Below are positions 25,079-31,803 of a DNA stretch of 32,817 nt, one piece after another. Position numbers and translations under genes: made by a program. Under the pieces are notes generated by a model, which saw nothing but the letters and a program-made list of their open reading frames with translations, had not been told where the DNA came from and searched no databases. The first letter of the stretch is position 1; the number at the start of each line of letters is the position of its first letter. The DNA is taken from contig PWLR01000131.1 in NCBI GenBank assembly GCA_003558435.1, positions 1 to 32,817 on the forward strand, given 5' to 3'. Source of the stretch: Nitriliruptoraceae bacterium (GTDB taxonomy: Bacteria > Actinomycetota > Nitriliruptoria > Nitriliruptorales > Nitriliruptoraceae).

Positions 25079-26179
25079 CTATGTCGGGTCGTCGTTCCGG
25101 CCTCGGCTCCGGGCGACGAAACGCAGTCCCCGCGTGCCGGGCTGGCGGGCGACGAGGCCCGAATCCAGCAGTCTCTGGAGCTGTTCGCGACCTTCTGCGG
25201 GGCTCAGGGCCAGCTCGGCGCGGTGGTCGGCCAGCGTGAACGTGGGACGCGCGACCACGAAGGCGGACGCCTCCTCGGTGACCTCGGTGTCCAGCAGCCC
25301 GAGGTCGCGCGCCGAGCTGCGCAGGCCATCGGCGACGGCCTCGCCCCACCGTTCCAGCCAGATCGTCAGATCACGGCGCCGCAGGGTCCGGGCGACCTCC
25401 TCGACGTAGCCCATGGCATCGCGGGCCAGGGTGGGCTCGGGGACGGCGAGGTGGTCGGGATCGAGCCCCCGCGCCCGGAGCACGAGCCGGGCCGCGGCCC
25501 GGGCGAGTCTGCCGTTGGCCGCGTCGTAGGGGTGGATGCGCAGCAGTTCGAGGTGCAGGACGCCGCTGACGATCAGGCCGTGTTCGCGTGTCCCGGCCGA
25601 GCTCAGCCAGGCCTCGAGCAGGGCGAGCTCGCCCGGGACGTCGGCGGGTTCCGCCGTGAAGAACACGACCCGGCCCGTGCTGCCGTCGTGGACGGCCTGC
25701 TCGGTGATGCGGGGGGCTCCGGCGCGCTGGTCGGTGACGAGCCCGCGGGTCAGCCGTCGGTGCAGCTCCGCGAGCGCGGGGCCGGGGTCGCTGAGCAGGG
25801 CCGCGGTCAGGTCGTCCGAGGCGTCGCCTGCCCGGGCACCCAACACCTCCAGGGCGCGGATCTCCCGGTCGGAGGGGGTGTCGAACACCCGGAGCATGTC
25901 CAACCAGGCCCCGCGCCGATCGTTGGGGTCGGGCTCCACGGGAGCGGCGGTGGCCAGGGCCGCGGCGGCCTCCTCGGCTCCGGGCAGGGCGTCGCCCTCC
26001 GCCCCGTCGAGGATGAGGGTGGCGAGGACCACCTCGTCGGCCCGGCGCAGCCCGAGCTCGTGGCGGTCGCGCTCGGGGGCCGCCGCGAGGCTCGCGGCCA
26101 GGCGTTCCACCTCGGCGACCAGCTCGACCAGGTGCGGGCTGCGACCGAACTGCGGCGGGGCGGTGTTCCTCAGCGCCAC
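25079..26179 (-). CDS. Fic-like protein with altered catalytic motif and C-terminal winged-helix
   Basis: A 366-residue protein with the layout of chromosomal Fic proteins: an N-terminal helix with an inhibitory-like motif (TLILDG at 54-59, compared with [ST]xxxEG), the Fic core, and a C-terminal winged-helix region (about 311-356). The active-site motif at 216-227 reads HPYDAANGRLAR. His216, Asn222, Gly223, Arg224 and Arg227 remain, but the acidic residue that binds Mg (the D/E of HPFx[DE]GNGR) is Ala220 and the next Gly is Ala221. AMPylation may be lost or altered. GTG 26179 overlaps the end of the HAD gene by 10 nt with no clear ribosome-binding site, which points to coupled translation. 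Confidence 0.75.
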   Translation of the reverse strand: MALRNTAPPQFGRSPHLVELVAEVERLAASLAAAPERDRHELGLRRADEVVLATLILDGAEGDALPGAEEAAAALATAAPVEPDPNDRRGAWLDMLRVFDTPSDREIRALEVLGARAGDASDDLTAALLSDPGPALAELHRRLTRGLVTDQRAGAPRITEQAVHDGSTGRVVFFTAEPADVPGELALLEAWLSSAGTREHGLIVSGVLHLELLRIHPYDAANGRLARAAARLVLRARGLDPDHLAVPEPTLARDAMGYVEEVARTLRRRDLTIWLERWGEAVADGLRSSARDLGLLDTEVTEEASAFVVARPTFTLADHRAELALSPAEGREQLQRLLDSGLVARQPGTRGLRFVARSRGRNDDPT

Positions 26180-26979
26180 GGCAGGAGACGTCGTCCGCGG
26201 AGCGCTTCGGCGTGGATGCGGCCGTGCCGGCGACCGAGGGTGTAGGTGGCGCTGGCGAGCAGCGCCCCGCCACCGATCGCGGTCGTGGTCTTGACGACCT
26301 GCTTGGTCTTGCGCGAGAACTCGACCATCGGCCAGCCGCGCTGCCGGGCGACCGTCTCCAGCGGCTTGTCCGCGTTGACCGCGACCGGGTGCCCCACCAT
26401 CTCCATCATCGGCAGGTCGGACGCGGAGTCGCTGTAGGAGAACGACAGTCGCAGGTCGTAGCCGCGTTCCGAGGCGAGCTTCGCGATCGCCTCGGCCTTG
26501 CCTTCGCCGTAGACGAACGGACCCTCGAGGCGTCCGGTGTAGCGCCCGTCCTGGACCTCCGAGGTGGTCGCCAGCGCGCCCTCCATGCCGAGGGCCTTGG
26601 CGAGCGGTGCGACCACCTCGATGGGGGAGGCGGACACGATCCAGCAGTCGCGGCCCGCCTCGTGGTGCATGTCGATCAGGCTGCGCGATTCCGGCCGGAC
26701 CTTCTCGAGGATGTGGGGGGTGATCTCCTCGTTGAGGGCGATCAGGTCGCTCTGCTGCTGGCCCTCGACGGCCTGCAGGATGCGGTCGCGGACCGCTTCC
26801 GAGCTCTCGTCGGTCGCACCGAACAGCTTGAACGAGATCGCCCTGGCGCCGTCGCTGAGCAGGTCGCCGGTCGGGATCATCTTGTGGCGCCAGGCGGCCA
26901 CGCCGAAGTAGAACGCGGACGAGCCGCTGATCAGCGTGCGGTCCAGGTCGAAGAAGGCGGCAGCGGTCGCGTCGGCCAT
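26170..26979 (-). CDS. HAD-IB family phosphatase (SerB-like)
   Basis: A 269-residue HAD hydrolase. Motif I is FFDLDRT with nucleophile Asp11 and acid Asp13; motif II is Ser116 in IVSAS; motif III is Lys161; motif IV is YSDSASDLP with Asp184 and Asp188. The alpha-helical cap between motifs I and II is typical of subfamily IB (phosphoserine phosphatase-like; in actinobacteria also lysophospholipid-type phosphatases). A C-terminal hydrophobic stretch (about 231-248) could be a membrane anchor. ATG 26979 has GAGG 7-8 nt upstream. It is the first gene of a two-gene unit with the Fic-like gene. Confidence 0.85.
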   Translation of the reverse strand: MADATAAAFFDLDRTLISGSSAFYFGVAAWRHKMIPTGDLLSDGARAISFKLFGATDESSEAVRDRILQAVEGQQQSDLIALNEEITPHILEKVRPESRSLIDMHHEAGRDCWIVSASPIEVVAPLAKALGMEGALATTSEVQDGRYTGRLEGPFVYGEGKAEAIAKLASERGYDLRLSFSYSDSASDLPMMEMVGHPVAVNADKPLETVARQRGWPMVEFSRKTKQVVKTTTAIGGGALLASATYTLGRRHGRIHAEALRGRRLLPWR

Positions 26980-27018
26980 GACGAGCCTCGGATCTGTGGT
27001 GTCGGTCTCGGGTGCCCA

Positions 27019-27024
27019 ACCCTA
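27019..27024 (-). promoter_or_regulatory. Candidate -10 (TAGGGT, minus strand) for the HAD-Fic pair
   Basis: Reads TAGGGT on the minus strand, 39 nt before ATG 26979. Confidence 0.35.
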
Positions 27025-27117
27025 CCCGCGCCCACCGCGGGAGAACCGTGCCCGTCCATCCGAGGCCGGACGCCCGTGGGGATCCACGGCGTCGCCCTGC
27101 CGGTCACCTCCGGTTCA

Positions 27118-27177
27118 CGTGCACCGCCGAAGGGTGCGCCGATGCCACGTGCACCGCCGCTTCGTGCACCAGTGCCA
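27118..27177. repeat. Imperfect 30-nt tandem duplication
   Basis: Unit 27118-27147 and unit 27148-27177 both start CGTGCACCGCCG and end TGCCA, with about 23 of 30 positions equal. Non-coding. Confidence 0.4.
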
Positions 27178-27307
27178 CGGGCGGGAACGCGAGATCCCCA
27201 GCCGGAACCGCTGTCGCGCTCCCTTCCCCGTGGAGCGTGGCGGCGGCCCGTTGCTGGGGACCTCACGGCGACGACCGTAGGACGGGGGACCGGGGGTGTC
27301 GACCGGC

Positions 27308-27469
27308 CCATCCACAGGCCCTGTGGATGACGGCCCCGAAGGTGTGGACGAGCTGTGGACGACCGCACGGGGTCCTGGAACCCGTCTGGCATCATGCGGC
27401 CGTCGTCGCAGGTCGGGAGGGTCACAGAGGCACTCAGCTCTCCACAGGCTGTCCACACCGTGTGGACGA
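27308..27469. promoter_or_regulatory. Cluster of seven DnaA-box-like 9-mers
   Basis: Forward boxes at 27308 (CCATCCACA), 27438 (CTCTCCACA) and 27449 (CTGTCCACA); reverse boxes at 27322 (TGTGGATGA), 27343, 27354 and 27461 (each TGTGGACGA). Compared with TTNTCCACA, six differ at one base and one at two. The pairs 27343/27354 and 27438/27449 are 11 bp apart, one helical turn; others face each other. A CCGATATCGG palindrome lies at 27472-27481. There is no dnaA, dnaN or rpmH nearby, so I favour a DnaA-binding titration or regulatory site over the chromosomal origin. Confidence 0.6.
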
Positions 27470-27668
27470 CGCCGATATCGGTCGGACGCCCGCCGTCGTG
27501 CGAGGCTCGCGCGACCGCCACACCTAGCGGCCCGACCCCGCGCCGATGTGCTACCCGCACGAGGCACACCGGGCCCAGCCCTCCCGCAACGGCACGCCCA
27601 CCCGAGCCGACCCGCAACACCCGACCTGGCCCGTATCACCCCAGCCACGCGACCGATCAGGAGCCGCG
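27470..27668. other. Non-coding stretch before the YgjP-like gene
   Basis: Beyond the small palindrome at 27472-27481, I see no ORF with a ribosome-binding site and no RNA gene signature in this stretch or in 27025-27307. Confidence 0.4.
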
Positions 27669-28361
27669 ATGCCGTCACCGACCGATCGGCGAGGACGCCG
27701 AGCCGCCCCCGGCACCACGCCCCGCCCCGGTTCCGCCACGGACCCCGCCGCCCGCGCCGCTCCCGCGCTGGAACACCGACCGGCCACGGCCGCGCGTCCG
27801 CCGCTGGAGATCCACCGCAGCGCGCGCCGCCGTCGTTCCGCGTCCGCGGCCTTCCGGGACGATCGGATCGTGGTGCGCCTGCCGGCCGGGCTGCCCCCCG
27901 CCGAGGAACAGCGCCTGCTCGATGGGGTCGTGCGCAAGGTCACCGATCGGCACCGGGCGCACGACACCGGTGGCGACGAGGCGTTGACCGCCCGCGCCGT
28001 GGAGCTGGCCGACGCCTACCTCGGCGGCATCCGCCCCACCCGGGTCACCTTCTCGACCCGCATGGGGGCGCGTTACGGGTCCTGCACCCCGGCGGACGGG
28101 ACCATCCGCATCAGCAGCGAGATGGCCGTGCACCCGGACTTCGTGCGCGACTACGTGCTGGTGCACGAACTCGCCCACCTGCAGGAGTCCGGCCACGGGC
28201 CGGCCTTCCACGCGCTGGTGGCCCGCTTCCCGGCCGCCGAGCGGGCGCGCGGCTACCTCGAGGGCTACCAGGCCGGCCGCTACGGCGCCGCGCGGGGGCG
28301 CGACGCGACCGACGAGACCTCGGAGCCGGCGTCTTCCGCGGAAGACGCCGGCTCGTCCTAA
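27669..28361 (+). CDS. YgjP/DUF45-type M48-like metallopeptidase
   Basis: A 230-residue protein. The first 45 residues are Ala/Pro/Arg-rich and probably disordered. The catalytic domain ends with VHELAHLQESGHGPAFHALV: HExxH is H166-E167-x-x-H170, and the third zinc ligand is in GHGPAFH (His177 or His181). RMGARYGSCTPADGTIRISSEM (131-152) is the usual segment before it, matching the R-x-x-x-WGS text of YgjP proteins, with Tyr in place of Trp. ATG 27669 has AGGAG at 27659-27663. The last codons form half of a long palindrome, and the stop interlocks with that of the convergent DUF2342 gene. Confidence 0.85.
   Translation: MPSPTDRRGRRAAPGTTPRPGSATDPAARAAPALEHRPATAARPPLEIHRSARRRRSASAAFRDDRIVVRLPAGLPPAEEQRLLDGVVRKVTDRHRAHDTGGDEALTARAVELADAYLGGIRPTRVTFSTRMGARYGSCTPADGTIRISSEMAVHPDFVRDYVLVHELAHLQESGHGPAFHALVARFPAAERARGYLEGYQAGRYGAARGRDATDETSEPASSAEDAGSS
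28323..28354. terminator. 32-bp perfect palindrome inside the 3' end of the peptidase gene
   Basis: Arms 28323-28337 and 28340-28354 are exact reverse complements around a central GC. It codes for the last residues of the peptidase (EPASSAEDAGSS) and lies just past the stop of the minus-strand DUF2342 gene. Because the two genes overlap at their stops, a bidirectional terminator could only fit within coding sequence. Confidence 0.65.
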
Positions 28362-29929
28362 CGGGGATCGTCGCCGTGGTCGTCGTCGCCGTCGCCAGCG
28401 TCGCCGCCGTCGTCGGCAGCCTCGCCGGCAGCAGCCTCGCCCTCGACCCGTTCCTCGGCGCTGGCCTCGACCGGGGCGTCGCCCAGCTCGCCGAACAGCG
28501 CCGAGGCGTCGTCGGGGACGTCCGTCTCGTCGCTGGTCCGCTCGAGCCACCGGTGCGGGTTGGCCAGCTCCTCGGCGTCGGGGAGGTTCTCCGGGTGGGC
28601 GAGCGCCCGGTGCAGTCCCTCGGCACCCAGGGCGGCCTCGACCGCGCTGATGAAGCTCTCGCCGACGGTCTCGTCGTCGGGCTTGAGGTCGAGCCCGAGC
28701 AGGCCCTCCAGCAGCTGCTCGCCGTCACCACGTGAGGCTCGGCGGCGGCGCAGGACCTCCTGGATCCGGTCGAGCGAGGGGATGCGGCCCTCGACGGCCC
28801 GGTCGACCTCGTGGCGGGCCCAGGCGCCGACCAGGCACACCACGCCCTGGAGGCGTTCGAGCACCCGGCGTTGGTCGTCGGTGGGTTCCAGACGCAGACC
28901 GGCCGCCTGTTCCATGGCGGCGCGCAGCGAGTCCGGGTCCTCCGGGTCGATGCTGGTCATGAGCTCCTCGGACAGCTCCTGGAGCCGGCGCGCGTCGACC
29001 ACGGTCCCGGCCGCGAACTGGGCGACCAGCCCGTGGATGTGCGCCTCCAGCCAGGGCACCGCGTGGTAGAGGCGGCGGTGCGCGGCCTCCGTGAGCGCCA
29101 GCACGATCGCGACCTCGGTGAGGTCGAGGCCGTAGCCCTCGAGGTCCTCGGCGACGTTGACGGCCAGGTGATGGGCCTGGTCGCGCGGTGCGGTCGGGAT
29201 GCCGAGGTCGTACTGACCGGTGAGCTGCTGGGAGAGCTGGCCGATGACCTGACCGGCCTGCAGGCCCGCGAGCGCGGCGCCGGCGGGGCGCAGCATCGCG
29301 CCGGGGTCCTGGCCCATCAGCTGCTCGATCATGCCCTCAAGGCCCGGGGGGAGGTTGTCCAGCAACCCCGGGGGGAGCCCCTCCAGCCCCTCGAGGCCGG
29401 CCAGACCTTCCTCACCGAACAGCTCGCCGCGATCCTTGAGCTCCTCGAACTGCTCCTGGGCCAGCTTGATCATCCCGTCGGTGGACGCCTTCGCGACGGG
29501 CTCGATGAACGGTCGGAGCGCGATCAGGGCCGCGTTGACCCACGCCTGCCGAGAGCCGACCACCACCCGTCCGGTGTCGGTCGGCGCGGGCAGGGGCGTG
29601 CCGTCGAGCCAGTGTTCGGCCAACGCGAACGCCTCCTCGGCGCGGCGCTGCTCCTCACCGGTCGGCCCCCGGTCGTTCTCCGCCGCGAGCTGCAGGGCGA
29701 CGCGCGAGGCCAGCGACCAGTCGACGGGGCCGGTGGGCGCGGCGGGAGGCTGGAAGCCGAAGCCCTGGCCCGTGCCGGCGCCGCCGAGCAGCGACTGGAG
29801 CTGTTCCTGCGCCTGCGCCAGCGCATCGGGGCCGCCGAGCTGTTCCATCATGGCGCGGATCTCGGGCGGGAGCCCCGCGAAGGGGTCCTCGTCGTCGGGG
29901 CCGGTGGGTCGGTCGGGGACGTCGCTCAC
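28358..29929 (-). CDS. DUF2342 zinc-dependent metalloprotease-type protein (Rv3195-like)
   Basis: A 523-residue actinobacterial family protein annotated as a putative hydrolase or zinc-dependent metalloprotease. An N-terminal region (PPEIRAMMEQLGG, then a Gly/Gln-rich stretch) leads to a core that contains LTEAAHRRLYHAVPWLEAHI (279-298), the expected His-containing helix of the family; the middle (about 165-205) is rich in Gly, Leu and Glu. The last 60 residues are a very acidic tail (Asp/Glu/Ala/Gly). GTG 29929 is preceded by only a weak AGG. It is divergent from the epimerase gene and stop-to-stop with the YgjP-like gene. In mycobacteria the homologue sits next to the PDZ-S16 protease gene, as nearly happens here. 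Confidence 0.82.
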   Translation of the reverse strand: MSDVPDRPTGPDDEDPFAGLPPEIRAMMEQLGGPDALAQAQEQLQSLLGGAGTGQGFGFQPPAAPTGPVDWSLASRVALQLAAENDRGPTGEEQRRAEEAFALAEHWLDGTPLPAPTDTGRVVVGSRQAWVNAALIALRPFIEPVAKASTDGMIKLAQEQFEELKDRGELFGEEGLAGLEGLEGLPPGLLDNLPPGLEGMIEQLMGQDPGAMLRPAGAALAGLQAGQVIGQLSQQLTGQYDLGIPTAPRDQAHHLAVNVAEDLEGYGLDLTEVAIVLALTEAAHRRLYHAVPWLEAHIHGLVAQFAAGTVVDARRLQELSEELMTSIDPEDPDSLRAAMEQAAGLRLEPTDDQRRVLERLQGVVCLVGAWARHEVDRAVEGRIPSLDRIQEVLRRRRASRGDGEQLLEGLLGLDLKPDDETVGESFISAVEAALGAEGLHRALAHPENLPDAEELANPHRWLERTSDETDVPDDASALFGELGDAPVEASAEERVEGEAAAGEAADDGGDAGDGDDDHGDDPR

Positions 29930-29975
29930 CTGGGGAACCTGTCGTCGGGCCGGGGTCGTGATCGTGCCGGACGGC

Positions 29976-29981
29976 TACGGT
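29976..29981 (+). promoter_or_regulatory. Candidate -10 (TACGGT) for the epimerase gene
   Basis: Hexamer 50 nt before GTG 30032, in the divergent gap with the DUF2342 gene. Confidence 0.4.
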
Positions 29982-30031
29982 ACGTGGCGTGCCGCGCAGC
30001 GGCGTGCCAGCTTTAGGAGGGGGAGCGCAGG

Positions 30032-31075
30032 GTGTCGGTGATCGCGATCACGGGTGTCGGGGGCATGGTGGGCCGTCGACTCGTCGCGGCGTTGGACGAG
30101 GACCCCGCGGTCACCCGCATCATCGGCGTCGACCGGCGCATGCCGGAAGGCCTCAGCTCCCCGAAACTGCGCTTCCGGGTCGGCGACGTGCGCGACGGTT
30201 CCATCGCCGAGGCGCTGGTCGGCGCCGACGTCCTGGTCCACCTCGCCTTCCGGGTCGACCCGATCCACGACGGATCCGCGATGCGGGCGGTCAACGTCGA
30301 CGGCGCCGCGACGGTGTTCGAGGCGGCGCTGGCGGCCGGCGTCGCCCACCTCGTCTACCCCTCGTCGGTCCTGGTCTACGGCGCGCATCCCGACAACGAC
30401 GTGCCGCTCAACGAATCCAGCGAGCTGCGCGGGATCCCGGACTTCCCCTACGCCGAGCACAAGCTCGACGTCGAGCGGTGGCTCGCACCGTGGATCGAGC
30501 ACCACCCGGAGATGGTCGTGACCGTGCTGCGTCTGGGCGCGCTGCTCGGGCCCGGGGTGGACAACTTCATCACCCGGGCGTTCGAGGCACCTCGGATCCC
30601 GACCATCCGCGGGCACCGTCCGCCGCTGCAGTTCCTGCACCCGGAGGACGCGGTCAGCGCGATGCACCACGTGATCAGTGAGCGCCTGACCGGCTACTAC
30701 AACGTGTGCGCGGACGGGTGGCTGTCGTTCGACGAGGTCACCGCGATCATCGGTCGGGGCACCATCGAAGTGCCGGAGGAAGTCGCCTACGGCACCGTCG
30801 ACCGGATGTGGACGCTGGGCCTGGGCGAGCAACCTCCCGGCGTGCTGGCGCTGTTCACCCATCCCTGGGTGATGAGCGCCCAGAAGCTGGCCGCCACCGG
30901 GTGGCGGCCGCGGCACAGCAACCGGGATGCGGTGGCGACCATGGCCGCCGAGCACGCGGGCTACCTCACGGTCGGAGCGCTACGGGTCCGCCGTCGCGAC
31001 GTGCGTACGGTGGCGACGGGGCTGGCCGTCGCGGTGGCGCTGGGGTTCTGGCGGTGGCGCCGACGGCGGAGCTGA
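30032..31075 (+). CDS. NAD-dependent epimerase/dehydratase (extended SDR)
   Basis: A 347-residue extended short-chain dehydrogenase. The NAD-binding motif is TGVGGMVG (7-14, GxxGxxG), followed by DVRDG and VHLAF strands; SSVLVYG (111-117) holds the catalytic Ser/Thr position; and YAEHK gives Tyr140 and Lys144. The C-terminal substrate part is shorter than in UDP-galactose epimerase, and the end has a Leu/Ala/Val-rich helix and basic tail that may touch the membrane. The substrate is unknown: a nucleotide sugar, a steroid-like alcohol or another compound. GTG 30032 follows a strong AGGAGGGGGAG block at 30015-30025. Confidence 0.85.
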   Translation: MSVIAITGVGGMVGRRLVAALDEDPAVTRIIGVDRRMPEGLSSPKLRFRVGDVRDGSIAEALVGADVLVHLAFRVDPIHDGSAMRAVNVDGAATVFEAALAAGVAHLVYPSSVLVYGAHPDNDVPLNESSELRGIPDFPYAEHKLDVERWLAPWIEHHPEMVVTVLRLGALLGPGVDNFITRAFEAPRIPTIRGHRPPLQFLHPEDAVSAMHHVISERLTGYYNVCADGWLSFDEVTAIIGRGTIEVPEEVAYGTVDRMWTLGLGEQPPGVLALFTHPWVMSAQKLAATGWRPRHSNRDAVATMAAEHAGYLTVGALRVRRRDVRTVATGLAVAVALGFWRWRRRRS

Positions 31076-31247
31076 CCACCGCTGTCCGGCACCCGCACGG
31101 CCGCGCTCCGGGCCCCGCTCCCGCCCCCGCACGGCCGCTCAGGGACCCGTGGCGACCGACCTGGTCGTCGGACCTCGGCGTTCAAGCTGACGTGGGTGCA
31201 TGCCGATGCACCGCAGACGTCGCTACCGGCGCCGAACAGGAGCTGAC

Positions 31248-31670
31248 ATGAGTCACGCGGTCCACTTCCGGGATGTCGCGGGTGAGGTCCACCTCGAGGA
31301 CCTCACGTCGCTCGAGGCGGCGCTCGAGCGCGTCGAGCACCTCCGCAACGACGACGGGGCGACGGAGGTCCGCGTCTTCCGCGAGGTACCGATCGAGGTG
31401 CGCACCTACTACCGGGTCACCGCCGCCGCCGAGCCCCTCGTGGCCGTCGCCGGTACCGACGGACCCGGGGTCACCGACGCGCCGGCGACCGAGGCGCCCG
31501 CCGCGGAGGCGCTCACGCCCGCGGCCGTCATCGAGCCTCCCTCGGGGGCGATGTTGATGTCACCGCCACCGGTCTCGGCGGTGCCGGACCCGTCGTCGCC
31601 CGAGGACCTCGAGGCTGCGGCCGACGCCCACGCCGGTGAGAGCCGACGGGCGCGGTTCAGCCGCAGCTGA
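31248..31670 (+). CDS. Small conserved-looking hypothetical protein
   Basis: A 140-residue protein. The first 60 residues are compact and charged (FRDVAGEVHLEDLTSLEAA, then VRVFREVPIEVRTYYRV), with strand-helix-strand order. The rest is Pro/Ala/Glu-rich, likely disordered, with a basic end. No named domain recognised. ATG 31248 has AGGAG at 31238-31242. It lies between the epimerase and the PDZ-S16 protease genes in the same direction. Confidence 0.65.
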   Translation: MSHAVHFRDVAGEVHLEDLTSLEAALERVEHLRNDDGATEVRVFREVPIEVRTYYRVTAAAEPLVAVAGTDGPGVTDAPATEAPAAEALTPAAVIEPPSGAMLMSPPPVSAVPDPSSPEDLEAAADAHAGESRRARFSRS

Positions 31671-31752
31671 ACGGCGTGGCCGGGGTGGTGGCGCGGTGGC
31701 GTCGCCACCGTGGGGTCGTTGCTGTCCGCGTCGGCTGTCCGGCCCCGGACGG

Positions 31753-31758
31753 TAGGCT
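31753..31758 (+). promoter_or_regulatory. Candidate -10 (TAGGCT) for the PDZ-S16 protease gene
   Basis: Hexamer 45 nt before GTG 31804. Confidence 0.4.
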
Positions 31759-31803
31759 CCCGGGCGGCGGCAGACTCGGGGTCTTTCGCCACGGAGGATC
31801 GTG

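Noticed and set aside
27308-27469. The chromosomal origin of replication
   Set aside because: No dnaA, dnaN, rpmH, gyr or par genes and no AT-rich unwinding segment are in view; a secondary DnaA-binding site is more likely.
27025-27668. RNase P RNA, tmRNA, SRP RNA or a tRNA in the long gap
   Set aside because: None of the conserved core sequences or a tRNA cloverleaf with T-loop could be found by eye on either strand.
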